A stretch of 58,245 bases of DNA. Origin: Pseudomonadota bacterium (GTDB lineage Bacteria; Pseudomonadota; Alphaproteobacteria; Sphingomonadales; Sphingomonadaceae). The DNA lies in NCBI GenBank assembly GCA_018242165.1, contig JAFECL010000052.1:1-58245 (forward strand). The letters are read 5' to 3'. Of the stretch, positions 16,820 through 27,100 are shown one piece after another (positions within the stretch are counted from its first letter, which is position 1; the number at the start of each line of letters is the position of its first letter). Position numbers and translations under genes: made by a program. The notes under the pieces are model-generated. The model worked only from the letters and a program-made list of their open reading frames with translations, was not told the DNA's origin and did not search any database.

Positions 16820-19345
16820 ATGAAATCGGTATGCATGGCAAAGCTTGCAGGGGTCTCGCTGCTCGCCCTTGTTCCGGCATCGGCGCTGGCACAGAATGCT
16901 CGCGGCTCGGCGCCATCCGCCGCTTCCGCGGGTGAAGCTGCCCCTGTTCAGGAAATCGTCGTCACCGGCACCAGCAAGGCGCGCGTTTCGTTGCGCTCGC
17001 CGGTTGCGATCACCAGCCTGGGCAGCGAATCGCTCGAGCGGCTGTCGGCCAACAGCCAGGCCGATATCCTCGCCTCGGTCCCCGCGCTGAAGGCCGAAGG
17101 CGGTGGTGGCGAGGTGGCGGCCAACATCTTCGTTGCCGGCCTGCCCAGCGGCGGCCAGTACCAGTTCACCCCGCTGCAGTTCAACGGCATGCCGACCGTG
17201 CCGATCATGGGCCTGAACTCGTCAGCCCCCGACATCTATCGCCGCCCGGACCTGGGGGTCGAGCGGCTGGAATTCGTGCGCGGTGGCGTGTCGAACCTGT
17301 TCGGCGGCGGCGGCATCGGCGGGATCATCAACTACATCGACAAGAAGGGTGGCGACGCGCACCACGGCGAGCTGGCGGTGGAAGTGTCCGACCATTCGCG
17401 GGTCAAGGCCGACTTTGCGCTGAACGGCCCGATCGCCGAGGGGCTGCACTATGCCCTCTCGGGCTGGTATCGCTATGACGAAGGCCCGCTGGTCACCGGC
17501 TTTTCGGCCAAGGGCTACCAGCTGCGCGGCAATGTCACCCGCGACATCGAGGGCGGCGAGATCACCCTCTATGCGCAGGCGATCAACGACCGTTCGCCCT
17601 TCTACGGCGGCATTCCGCTGAACGGCGCGACCTACCAGCCGGCACTGGGCAACAACGGCAGCCAGGTGCTGAGCACCGAGACCGCCGCGCTGGCCAACAT
17701 CGCCTTCCAGACCCCGGCGGGCACCTTCCGGACCAGCGTGGGCGATGGCGTTTACGTCAGCGGCTATTCGTTCGGCGCCGATTTCAAGAAGGCCTTCGGC
17801 GACGGCTGGGGATTGAACGGTCGGGCGAACATCGGCGCCTACGATCACAGCTTTGCCCTGTTCAACGGCGGCGACAACGTCACCAATCTGCCCACCACCC
17901 AGACGGCCTTCCTGCAGAGCTATGCCAGCCTGTTCGGCACCACGGCGGCCGCCTTCAATCCCGCCAACTACACCAGCAGCTTCACCTTCGCGAATACCGG
18001 GGGTGCCGTGCCCGCCGCCTCGCTGCTGTGGGGTGACCGGATTACCGACCGCGCGCGGCATATCTCGATGGCCGAGGGCGAACTGAACCTGACCAAGCAG
18101 CTGACCGCCGGCAGCTTGCAGCACAACCTCACCCTGGGCGGCTACTTCGGCCAGACCAGCGCGGTCGATTTCGACGTCACCTATTCCTACATCGGCGATT
18201 TCAACAACGCCCCCCAGCTGGTCAACGCGCGGGTTACCAACATCGCCACCGGGGCCACCACCATTCTTGCCAGCAACGGGCTGGTCGGCGCGGGCATCGG
18301 CTACACCAACAACGCCGCCGACGCGAAGCGCTATGCGATCTATGCCGCCGACCAGATGGAAACCGGCAAATGGGTGTTCGACATCGGCGCCCGCTGGGAA
18401 AAGCTGGACGGCCACGTCTCGAAAGAGCTGACCCAGACGGTCGCGGGCGGCCCGCTGGTGAGCGGGCTTCCGGCGGGCACCACGCTGTCGAGCAAGCTGA
18501 CCGCCATTACCTGGGGCTCGGGCCAGTACCTGACCGGTGATGTCCAGCCCAGTTCGTGGGCGATCGCCGGCGCGGTGCTCTACCGGATGACCGACAATGT
18601 CAGCCTGTTTGCCAATGCCTCGCGCGGGTTCTTCATGCCCGAGCTGCGCGGCCTCGGCATTTCGGCCAGCGGCACGGTGCAATCGTTCCAGCCCGAGGTC
18701 ATCAAGCAGTTCATGGGCGGGGTGAAGTTCCGCACCAGCCGGGTCAGCGGCTCGGCCTCGGTGTTCTACGTCACCCTCGACAACCGCCGCAATGTCCAGC
18801 TGATCAACGGGGCCACCCCGGGCAGCCCGGCGACCGAGGTGGTCAACCTGGTCTCGACCAAGGCCTACGGCTTCGAGGGCACCGCGTCGGTCAAGCTGGC
18901 GCCGGGGCTGACCGCGGATGGCAACATCACCTACGAGCACGCCACCTTCACCCAGTACACCCCGGTGGCGGCCTGCACCAATTGCGTGGGCAACCGCGAG
19001 GCGCGCCAGCCCGATCTGGTCGCCAATGCCGGCATCTACTACAAGAATGGCCGCTTCGATTTCGCCCTGTTCGACACCTACACCGGGCGGACCTTCACCT
19101 CGGATCTCAACAATATCCGCCTCAGCCCCTACAACATCGTCCGGCTGGACGCGGGGGTGAAGATCGGGATCGGCAGTTCGCAGACGGTGCGGGTCGGCAT
19201 CGACGTCTACAACCTGTTCAACAATCACGGGGCGACCGAGGGCAGCCCGCGCCAGGGCACCCTGCAGAACGCCGGGCAGGCCTACTTCATCGGCCGTGTC
19301 GTGCTGCCGCGGCGGGTGTCGCTGAAGGCTTCGCTCAAGTTCTGA
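16820..19345 (+). CDS. TonB-dependent receptor (841 aa)
   Basis: The second outer-membrane TonB transporter of the window. ATG 16820 follows a strong GAGGAGAGGG site and opens a signal peptide (MKSVCMAKLAGVSLLALVPASALAQ, 25 aa). A TonB box (EIVVTGTSKAR) appears near residue 50. The plug includes YRRPDLGVERLEFVRGGVS followed by NLFGGGGIGGIINYIDKKGG. The barrel ends in RRVSLKASLKF. Divergent from the ROK repressor and followed by glycerate kinase, glycoside hydrolase, MFS and ROK kinase genes, it is probably the receptor that brings the glycosyl-glycerate or mannoside into the periplasm. It shows little similarity by eye to the receptor at 1595. Confidence 0.93.
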   Translation: MKSVCMAKLAGVSLLALVPASALAQNARGSAPSAASAGEAAPVQEIVVTGTSKARVSLRSPVAITSLGSESLERLSANSQADILASVPALKAEGGGGEVAANIFVAGLPSGGQYQFTPLQFNGMPTVPIMGLNSSAPDIYRRPDLGVERLEFVRGGVSNLFGGGGIGGIINYIDKKGGDAHHGELAVEVSDHSRVKADFALNGPIAEGLHYALSGWYRYDEGPLVTGFSAKGYQLRGNVTRDIEGGEITLYAQAINDRSPFYGGIPLNGATYQPALGNNGSQVLSTETAALANIAFQTPAGTFRTSVGDGVYVSGYSFGADFKKAFGDGWGLNGRANIGAYDHSFALFNGGDNVTNLPTTQTAFLQSYASLFGTTAAAFNPANYTSSFTFANTGGAVPAASLLWGDRITDRARHISMAEGELNLTKQLTAGSLQHNLTLGGYFGQTSAVDFDVTYSYIGDFNNAPQLVNARVTNIATGATTILASNGLVGAGIGYTNNAADAKRYAIYAADQMETGKWVFDIGARWEKLDGHVSKELTQTVAGGPLVSGLPAGTTLSSKLTAITWGSGQYLTGDVQPSSWAIAGAVLYRMTDNVSLFANASRGFFMPELRGLGISASGTVQSFQPEVIKQFMGGVKFRTSRVSGSASVFYVTLDNRRNVQLINGATPGSPATEVVNLVSTKAYGFEGTASVKLAPGLTADGNITYEHATFTQYTPVAACTNCVGNREARQPDLVANAGIYYKNGRFDFALFDTYTGRTFTSDLNNIRLSPYNIVRLDAGVKIGIGSSQTVRVGIDVYNLFNNHGATEGSPRQGTLQNAGQAYFIGRVVLPRRVSLKASLKF

Positions 19346-19384
19346 GCCGAAGCTCCCGGCCAACCGGGATCGAGGCCGATTGAT

Positions 19385-19426
19385 CGCGCCGGCCACTCGC
19401 TGCAAGGACGCAGGGTGGCCGGCGCG
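19385..19426 (+). other. Intercistronic hairpin after the TonB receptor
   Basis: A perfect 12-bp inverted repeat (CGCGCCGGCCAC at 19385-19396 with its complement at 19415-19426) encloses an 18-nt loop. It lies 40 bp after the receptor stop and 37 bp before the glycerate kinase start, with no T-tract. It could attenuate transcription or protect the receptor mRNA from 3' decay, making receptor transcript more abundant than the enzyme transcript. Confidence 0.45.
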
Positions 19427-19463
19427 GATTGCCGGTAGCACGATGGCGCCCGAAGGATCACGG

Positions 19464-20699
19464 ATGACCTGCCGCGAGATGCTCGAAGGCTATTTCCTTG
19501 CCGGGGTGGCGGCGGCCAGCCCGGCGGAGCGCCTGCCCGGCCTGCTGCCCAAGGGGCGCCCGGCGGGGCAAACACTGGTGCTGGGCTGCGGCAAGGCAGC
19601 GGCGGCCATGGCGGCGGTGGCCCGGCGCGGGCTGGAGGGCCCGGTGTCGGGCTGTGTCGTCACCCGCCATGGCCATGGCGGCGGGCAGGACACCGGCGCG
19701 ATCACCGTGATCGAGGCCGGCCATCCGGTGCCCGACGCCGCCAGCCTGCGCGCCGGCCAGCAGATCCGTGCCCTGGCCGCCAGCGCGGGGCCGGCAGACC
19801 GCGTGATCTTCCTGATCTCGGGCGGCGGCTCGGCCCTGCTCTGCGATCAGCTGCCGGGGCTGACGCTGGAGACCAAGGCGGCGATCACCCGCCATCTGGT
19901 GCTGTCGGGCCTGCCGATCGACCAGATCAACCTGGTCCGCCGGCACCTCTCGCTGGTCAAGGGTGGACGGCTGGCGGCAGCTGCCGCTGCGGCGGGCGAG
20001 ATGCATTCCTTCCTGATTTCCGACGTGGTTGGCGATGATCCCGCCGCCATCGCCTCCGGCCCGACAATCGCCTGCCGCTTCGAGCCGGAGGCAGCTTTGG
20101 CAATCCTCAACCAGGCCGGCTGGCCGGTGAGCCCCGAACTGACCAGCGCGATCCGCAACGCGCCGGCGCTGGCAGCCCCCCGCCATCCCGTCCACATTGC
20201 CGCCCGGGGTGCCGACGCGCTGGACCGTATCGCCATCCTGGCCCGCGCCGACGGCTGGAACGTGGTGCGGCTGGGCGATGAACTGACCGGCGATGCGGCG
20301 CAGACCGGGCAGGCCCATGCCGAACTGGCGCTACGCCATGCCGCGCAAGGCGGGCGGCACCTGCTGCTTTCGGGCGGCGAGCTGACGGTAACGGTGCGGG
20401 CTGAAGGCGGGTGCGGCGGGCCGAACCTTGAGTATCTTGCCGCGCTGATGGAACGCCTGCCCCCCGGCGCGCCGATTGCCGCGCTGGCCGGCGACAGCGA
20501 CGGGATCGACGGGACCGAGGCCAACGCCGGGGGCTATTGCGACGCCACCACCCGCGCCACCCCCCAGGCCTGCGCTGCCGCGCTGGCCGCCAACCGTACC
20601 CATGAACTGTTCGCGCAGATCGGCGGCCTGATCACCACCGGCCCGACCGGCACCAATGTCAACGATATCCGCATGATCGCAATCGGAGCCATTGCATGA
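19464..20699 (+). CDS. Glycerate 2-kinase, MOFRL family (GckA/TtuD type)
   Basis: A 411-residue kinase that converts D-glycerate to 2-phosphoglycerate; older annotations call the family hydroxypyruvate reductase. Visible signatures are LVLGCGKAAAAM, VTRHGHGGG, EAGHPVPDAASL, ISGGGSALL, INLVRRHLSLVKGGRLA, ISDVVGDDPAAIASGPT and the C-terminal MOFRL block with AGDSDGIDGTEANAGGY and TGPTGTNVNDI. ATG 19464 is preferred over ATG 19443 because GAAGGA precedes it at good spacing. Its stop overlaps the next gene by 4 bp (20696-20699). It would phosphorylate the glycerate released by that hydrolase. Confidence 0.93.
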   Translation: MTCREMLEGYFLAGVAAASPAERLPGLLPKGRPAGQTLVLGCGKAAAAMAAVARRGLEGPVSGCVVTRHGHGGGQDTGAITVIEAGHPVPDAASLRAGQQIRALAASAGPADRVIFLISGGGSALLCDQLPGLTLETKAAITRHLVLSGLPIDQINLVRRHLSLVKGGRLAAAAAAAGEMHSFLISDVVGDDPAAIASGPTIACRFEPEAALAILNQAGWPVSPELTSAIRNAPALAAPRHPVHIAARGADALDRIAILARADGWNVVRLGDELTGDAAQTGQAHAELALRHAAQGGRHLLLSGGELTVTVRAEGGCGGPNLEYLAALMERLPPGAPIAALAGDSDGIDGTEANAGGYCDATTRATPQACAAALAANRTHELFAQIGGLITTGPTGTNVNDIRMIAIGAIA

Positions 20700-21964
20700 C
20701 CCGCAATCCGCAGCTCGACATGAAAGCTCGCGAGATTCTCGAGCGGAATGATCTGGGCGGCTACACTGTCCCCACCCACGGCCTCTACCCGTTCCAGTGG
20801 AACTGGGATTCGGCCTTCGTGGCGCTTGGCTTCGCGCCCTTCGACATGGACCGGGCATGGCAGGAACTTGAAACGCTGGTGGCGGGGCAGTGGGCGGACG
20901 GGATGATCCCGCACATCATCTTCCACCGCGATGATGCCGGCTACTTCCCCGGCCCGGACATGTGGGCTTCCGGTACGACCCCGCCAACCTCGGGGATTAC
21001 CCAGCCACCCGTGCTGGCCAGCATCGTCCGCCAGCTGTGGGAACAGGAAGGCGCCGCCCCCGATCATCCGAGGCTCGCGCCGCTCTATCAGGCCTGCCTG
21101 CGCAGCCATCGCTGGTTTCACCGGTTCCGCGATCCGCTGGGCAATGGCCTGGTCATGGCAACGCACAATTGGGAGACCGGGCGGGACAATTCCAGCGAGT
21201 GGGATGACGCGCTGGCACGGATCGATGCATCGCGGGTCGGCGCTTACCAGCGGCGCGACACGGGGCACGTCGATGCCGCGATGCGCCCCCGGCAGCACGA
21301 ATACGATCGCTATGTCGCAATCCTCGAGTTCGGCCGCGCTTCGGGCTGGGATCATCGCCGGATTGCCGACAGCGGGCCATTCCGGATGATAGATGTCGGG
21401 ATGTCGATGATCCTCTTGCGGGCCAATCGCGATCTGCTGGTGATGGCCGAGGCTTTGGGCGATGCCGCCGCCGCCGGCGAATTGCGTCAGCAAATCGCCC
21501 GCGCCGAGAGCGGGATGGACTGGCTGTGGAACGAGGAGGTTGGTGCCTATTGCTCGCGCGACGCCACCACGCATGAAAGTTCCGGCCTGGTCACCAATGC
21601 CAGCTTCCTCGGTTTCTATGCCGGGGTGGGCAATCGACACCAGCAGGCGCGGCTGATCGACGCGCTGGAGCGCATCAGCCGGGGCACGGCCTACCTGCTG
21701 CCCAGCCTCGAAACCGGCAGCCGGGCCTACGATCACCGCCGATACTGGCGCGGCCCGATCTGGCTGGTCGTCAGTTACATGGTGGCGCAAGGGCTGGCGG
21801 AGCAAGGCCATGCCGACTGGGCGCTCAGGATCGCCAGTGACTCTGCAAAGCTGATCGAGCAATTCGGCTTTTTCGAGAGCTTCAGCCCGGAAACCGGCGA
21901 GGGTTCCGGTGGCGCCGATTTTTCCTGGACCGCCGCCATGTGGCTGGCCTGGTGTGGCCGCTAG
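20696..21964 (+). CDS. GH63-like glycosylglycerate hydrolase (mannosylglycerate hydrolase-type)
   Basis: A 422-residue (alpha/alpha)6-barrel glycosidase resembling mannosylglycerate/glucosylglycerate hydrolases. Motifs: GLYPFQWNWDSAFVALGF (about residues 29-46), DGMIPHIIFH, HNWETGRDNSSEWD (about 157-170, candidate catalytic acid Asp), YWRGPIWLVVSYM and the C-terminal FESFSPETGEGSGG with DFSWTAA. There is no signal peptide, so hydrolysis is cytoplasmic, consistent with import by the following MFS gene. The 4-bp overlap with glycerate kinase and the sugar kinase two genes downstream strongly suggest the products are glycerate and a hexose. Mannose or glucose as the sugar cannot be decided from sequence. 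Confidence 0.85.
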   Translation: MTRNPQLDMKAREILERNDLGGYTVPTHGLYPFQWNWDSAFVALGFAPFDMDRAWQELETLVAGQWADGMIPHIIFHRDDAGYFPGPDMWASGTTPPTSGITQPPVLASIVRQLWEQEGAAPDHPRLAPLYQACLRSHRWFHRFRDPLGNGLVMATHNWETGRDNSSEWDDALARIDASRVGAYQRRDTGHVDAAMRPRQHEYDRYVAILEFGRASGWDHRRIADSGPFRMIDVGMSMILLRANRDLLVMAEALGDAAAAGELRQQIARAESGMDWLWNEEVGAYCSRDATTHESSGLVTNASFLGFYAGVGNRHQQARLIDALERISRGTAYLLPSLETGSRAYDHRRYWRGPIWLVVSYMVAQGLAEQGHADWALRIASDSAKLIEQFGFFESFSPETGEGSGGADFSWTAAMWLAWCGR

Positions 21965-21971
21965 CGCCGGC

Positions 21972-23213
21972 ATGACCTTGCCCGCCCGCCCGCGCTTGCG
22001 CCCTTCCTACCCCTGGCTGCTGGTCGGCCTGCTGTGGATGGTGTCGTTTCTCAATTCTGCCGATCGGGCGATCTTCAACGCGGTGAAGCCCTTGCTGCGG
22101 CAAGGCTTCCACGTCACCGATGTCCAGCTTGGGGCGATCGACACGGCCTTCTTCTGGACCTATGCGGTTTGCGCATTCCTGTTCGGCCGGGCGGGCGACA
22201 GCGTGCGGCGCCGGCACATGATCCTGTTCGGACTGACCTTCTGGAGCACCGCCACGGGAATGATGCCCCTGGCCACGGGCTACGCCATGCTGATGGGCAT
22301 GCGCACGCTGGTCGCGATCGGCGAATCCACCTACTACCCCACGGCAACCGCCCTGATCGGCGCCTGGCACCCGCCCGCCACCCGCAGCCGGGCACTGGCG
22401 ATCCATCAGACGGCGGTTTTCGCCGGTGGTGGCGCCGGCGGCTGGGTTGCGGGGCGTCTGGCGGATGCCCACGGCTGGGCGGCTCCGTTCGTATTGTTCG
22501 CCGCAACCGGCCTGGTGGTCATGGTGGCGCTGACCTTCACCTTGCGCGACGATGCGCCCGTTCCGCCCCGTGAGGCGCAGCCCCGGGTGGTGGAGCCGCT
22601 CCGGCTGATCCTGTCCAATCCGGCCGCCCTGTTGCTGTGCGGGGTATTCTGCCTGGCCACCGCCGCCTCTTCGGCGGTGCTCAACTGGTGCAACACCTTC
22701 GCCCACGATGTGCTGCACCTCAACCTCGCCGAAAGCGCGCTGGTCGGCCCGGTGATGATTACCAGTGCCGGCTTCTGCTCGGTGCTGGTCGGCGGCTGGC
22801 TGGCGGATGGCCTGGCGGCAAGGATGCCGCTGGGCCGATTTGTCATGCTTGGTGTCGGGCTTGGTATCGCCGCGGCCTTTCTTCTACCCTTCCCCTGGGT
22901 GCGTTCGGCCTCGGCGGTCGCCCTGCTGCTGTTCGCAACCAGTTTCGGCAAGGGCCTGTTCGACGGGTGCATATATGCGGCGCTGCATGATGTCATGCCG
23001 GATCAGGCCCGCGCGACCGCTGCGGGGCTGATGACGATGATGGGCTTTCTTGGCGCCGGCGTGGCCACGGTGGCGCTGCCCGTCATTGCAACCCGCACCG
23101 GGCTGGCGCCGGGCTTCGGGATGATGGCCGGCCTCTATATCGTCGCGGTCCTGGCCCTGATCGCCGGGCGGCATCAGCTGAGGCGGGTGCGGGCGGAGCA
23201 AGCCCATGGCTGA
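21972..23213 (+). CDS. Major facilitator superfamily transporter
   Basis: A 413-residue inner-membrane secondary carrier with about twelve hydrophobic helices. The first begins YPWLLVGLLWMVSFLNSADRA and the loop 2-3 motif is GRAGDSVRRR. The sequence resembles anion:cation symporters for sugar acids and glycosides rather than drug efflux pumps (judged by eye). ATG 21972 is 8 bp after the hydrolase stop. The stop overlaps the following kinase start by 8 bp. It probably imports the intact glycosyl-glycerate into the cytoplasm, since the hydrolase lacks a signal peptide. Confidence 0.9.
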   Translation: MTLPARPRLRPSYPWLLVGLLWMVSFLNSADRAIFNAVKPLLRQGFHVTDVQLGAIDTAFFWTYAVCAFLFGRAGDSVRRRHMILFGLTFWSTATGMMPLATGYAMLMGMRTLVAIGESTYYPTATALIGAWHPPATRSRALAIHQTAVFAGGGAGGWVAGRLADAHGWAAPFVLFAATGLVVMVALTFTLRDDAPVPPREAQPRVVEPLRLILSNPAALLLCGVFCLATAASSAVLNWCNTFAHDVLHLNLAESALVGPVMITSAGFCSVLVGGWLADGLAARMPLGRFVMLGVGLGIAAAFLLPFPWVRSASAVALLLFATSFGKGLFDGCIYAALHDVMPDQARATAAGLMTMMGFLGAGVATVALPVIATRTGLAPGFGMMAGLYIVAVLALIAGRHQLRRVRAEQAHG

Positions 23214-24078
23214 TCACCCGCTAGTCGGGGGGATCGAGCTGGGCGGCACCAAGATCGTGCTGGCGGTAGGGCACCGCGATGGAACGATTGTGGCGCGAAC
23301 GGCCATTCCGACCGAGGCGCCGCAACAATCGCTTCCTCAGCTCATTGCCTTTTTCGCGGCCTGGCGTGGCAGGCTTTGCGGCCTGGGGGTTGCCGCGTTC
23401 GGGCCGATCGTGATCGACCCGGCAGCCGCCGGATATGGTCATCTCCTGGCAACCAACAAACCGGGGTGGAGCGGGTTCGACCTCGTCGGCAGCCTGGCCC
23501 GCGCGCTGGGCCTGCCGATCCGGCTCGTTACCGATGTCGGCGCCGCGGGCATCGCCGAAGCCCGCCTTGGGGCGCTGCGCGGTGCTCCGCTGGGCATCTA
23601 TCTGACCGTCGGCACCGGGATCGGGGGCGCGATCCTGATCGACGGAGACATTGCCCCGGCCCTGCTCCACCCCGAGCTTGGCCACCTGCCGCTGCAACGG
23701 CATCCTGACGACGGGTTTGCCTCAACCTGCCGATTTCATGACTGTTGCGCCGAAGGGCTGGCCGCCGGGCCGGCGATCCAGGCGCGGTTCGGCTCCGCCC
23801 TGAACGCGTTCCGCGAGGGATCGGACGAACACAGGCTGATCTGCGATTATCTCGGACAGCTCTGCGCCCATCTGACCTTGGCCCTGTCGCCGCATCGGAT
23901 CGTCATCGGCGGCGGGGTTGCGCAAGCCCCGGGGATGATCCCGGAAACGCTGCGCGCCATGGTCCGCCATCTCGGTGGATACGCGACACCGCATACCCCA
24001 CTGGACGATTACCTCCGCAGCCCGACGTTTGGCCAGGATGCCGGGATAGCCGGGGCGCTGCTTTGCGCCCCGGGCTGA
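23206..24078 (+). CDS. ROK-family sugar kinase (fructokinase/mannokinase-like)
   Basis: A 290-residue ATP-dependent hexokinase of the ROK family. Residues 9-16 give the phosphate motif (IELGGTK). The TVGTGIGGAILIDG motif and the zinc site in HPELGHLP...HPDD...CRFHDCC follow; the last matches the bacterial fructokinase/mannose kinase subgroup. IGGGVAQAPG lies near the C-terminus. The overlapping start couples it to the MFS gene. It would phosphorylate the hexose released by the GH63-like enzyme (and mannose from GH92). The final gene of the plus-strand run, it is convergent with the pentapeptide-repeat gene across a 27-bp gap in which I see no terminator. Confidence 0.9.
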   Translation: MADHPLVGGIELGGTKIVLAVGHRDGTIVARTAIPTEAPQQSLPQLIAFFAAWRGRLCGLGVAAFGPIVIDPAAAGYGHLLATNKPGWSGFDLVGSLARALGLPIRLVTDVGAAGIAEARLGALRGAPLGIYLTVGTGIGGAILIDGDIAPALLHPELGHLPLQRHPDDGFASTCRFHDCCAEGLAAGPAIQARFGSALNAFREGSDEHRLICDYLGQLCAHLTLALSPHRIVIGGGVAQAPGMIPETLRAMVRHLGGYATPHTPLDDYLRSPTFGQDAGIAGALLCAPG

Positions 24079-24105
24079 TCGCCCTTCACAACCCTTCTGC
24101 CGCCC

Positions 24106-27100
24106 TCACGGGACGATCACGATATTGCTGATGTTGGCGCCAGCCAGAGCGCCCGCCTGCACGCCGCACCGGGTGAAGGTGACGTTGCTGAGATTGGCGC
24201 CGCTGAACGTGGCTCCGGCAAAGCTGCAGTCGGTGAATTTCGAACCGGACAGGTCCAGGTTGGCCAGGCTGACGGCATCGAACGACACGCCGGAGACAAT
24301 CGCCGTCGGCCCCAGCAGGGCGCCGTTGACCAGGCGCCAGCCGGCGGGCAGGTCGCTCGTCCCCTGCGTGATGCCCGACGAGGTGATGTTGGCGAAGGTC
24401 GCGCCCGAAAAGTTGCAGCCGGCCATGTTGACCCGTGTCAGATCGACGTTGTTGAAGGCCGCGCAGCCGCTGGTCAGGCCGTTGAAGTCGGCGCCGGTCA
24501 GATCGACATTTTCAACCGGCTGAAACTGCCACCCCATGAACCATGCCTGATAGCCCTTCATGAAAGTCACGCCGGGCGCACAGAGATAGCCGCCGATGAT
24601 CGCGCAGCGCGGCGGCAGCTTGGGGGTGCCGGAGATGTTGCCGGTGCGAACCCCGGCCAGCCGCGCGCCGGACAGGTCGACCGACCCGAGATCGCAGTTC
24701 GCGAGCCAGATGCCATCGAGGTTGACGGTCGGCCCCACCAGTACCCCGGGATCGCCAAGTATCGTCCACCCATCCGGCAAGGGAATGTTGGCGGGGGCGA
24801 TGCCCTGGATCGAAATCCAGTCCATCGGCACCCCCCGAAGCCCCTGCGCGTTGGCGGGAACGGTGACCGGGCCCAGGGGCGGGCCGAAATATATCTGGCT
24901 CAATCGGGCACCGGTCAGGTCCGTGCCGACAAAGTCATCCCACATCGGGTTCATCCCCGTCACTTTCGCGCCCGGCCCGACGAAATGGAGGCGCAGGATT
25001 TTCCACGGCGCTGGCAGGATGGCATCGTTGAGCTTGGCGGGCCAACCGACCCCCCCTGCCCATTGGTAGTAGTAGTTGTCGGGAGGTAGCTGTGTGTCGA
25101 TTCCATAGAGCCGCGCGCCACTGAAATCGGTGTTGCACAGCCCGGTGTTGTGCATCACGGCGTTGGTAAGGTCCGCGCCGACGAAGCGGACGTTGGTCAG
25201 GTTGGAATTGTTGAAGCTGGCGCCCGTGAGGTTCGCGCCACTGAAATCGGCACCGGTCAGGTCGAGCCGGTCAAGCACCGCGCCCGACAGATCGGCCCCG
25301 CGCAGATCGGCGCCGGGGGCAATGATGCACTGGTTGTAGAAGACCGCCCCCGGCGACAGCACCGGCGTGCCCACCAGGTTCTGCATGCGCGCGCCGGTGA
25401 AATTGCACCACTGGAGCGAGATCCCGTCGACAAAGGCGCCGCTGAGGTCAAGCCCGGACAGGTCCAGCCCCTCGGCACAGAAATATACCGGGAAGGAGTA
25501 GGGCGACGGCGACATGTTGAAGTTCACCGTCGGCCCGATCGGCATGTTGTAGTTAGGGTTGGTACCCGCGGCCGAACGGATGGTCCAGCCCGTCGGCAAG
25601 ATGCAATCGGTCCAGTTCGACCAGCATGGCTGAATCCCGGTGAAATCGGCGCCGGTGAAATCGCACAGCGTCACCGGGCCATTGAACGAGGCCCCGCTGA
25701 GGTTGGCGCCGGTGAAATCGCACAGGCTGGTGGTGAGAGCCGGGAACAGGACCCCGGAAAGATTGGCGCCGCGGAAATTGATGTTGCTGAGCGAATACCG
25801 GATCCAGGGATTGATGATCGACATGCCCGACAGGTCGGAACCCGACAGATCGATATCCGCCAGATTGCAAATCGACATATTGAAGTAGTAGCCAGGGAAC
25901 ACCCGGCAGCCCGGCCCGAGCAGGGTTCCCGAATTAAGGATCCAGCCGGTTGGCAGCACAGGGGGGCCGGCGGGGAACGACAGGCCGCCCGACTTGATCC
26001 CCTGCAGGGTGGCTCCGGTCAGGTCGATCGCGGCGCTGAAGGTGACATTGTGCAGCGTGGCATCGGTAAGGTTCACCCCCCTGAGGCTGGCCGCCGCGAT
26101 GGTGCAGTTTTCGAAGGTTGCCCCGGTCAGGTCTGCGCCGGGCCCGACCAGCCAGCCCTGGATGATCGCCCAGCCATCGGGCAAGCGGACATTGGGCGGC
26201 GCGGCCCCTGCCGCCACGCAGAACCGGGCCCCGGTCAGCGTGGCTTGCGACAGGTCCAATCCCGAAAGGTCGGTTCCCTCAAGGTTGCAATTGGTCAGGT
26301 CCGAGGTTGGCCCGAGGATGAAGCCGTTGCGGAACACCCACGGTGCGGAGAGCTGCGGGTTCCCCGTGATATTGCCCGAGCGGACATTGCCCAATATAAC
26401 GTTCTGCACATTGGTGCCGGTCAGATCGGCGCCAGCAAGGTTGGCACCGGTAAAGTCCCCGTATAGAAAATTGGCGCCGGTCAGGTTGGCCCGCGGCCCT
26501 ACCAGGTAGCCGTAAACCAGCTTCCAGCCGGCTGGCAGCGTGGGGGTCCCGGTCACCCGCCCGGAGCTTACCCCGTCGAGCAGCGCGCCACTGAGGTCGG
26601 CATTGCCGAGATTGCACCCGGCAAGGCTCTGGTTGCGCAGGTCTGCCCCGGCAAGGTCGACCCCGTCGCCAACCAGCCAGCCGTTGACCAGCAGCCAGCC
26701 GGGCGGCAGCGAGGGCGTGCCGGTCACCCCGCCACTGCGCACCCCTGACAGTTGCGCGGTGGTGAGGTAGGCCGCGTCGAGGTTGGCGCGGGTCAGCTTC
26801 GCGCCCTGCAGCTGGGCACCTGCCAGCATGACATGCGAGAGATTGCTGTCGGTCAGCAGCGCGCCGCGCAGGTCGGCATTGGCCAGCGACGGCTGGATAA
26901 GCCACCAGCTCTGGCTGCTCATGTCCAGCCGGGCCAGGTTGGCATTGCGCAGGTCGGCGGATGGACCAACCAGAAGATCGCCATAGAGCATGCAATTGTT
27001 GGAAGACAGGTTCGGCGTGCCGACATGGTCTACCATCCGCACCCCGGTCATGTCGCAATAGAAGAAGTTCGTTCCCGCCACGTTGGCGCGCGACATGTTG

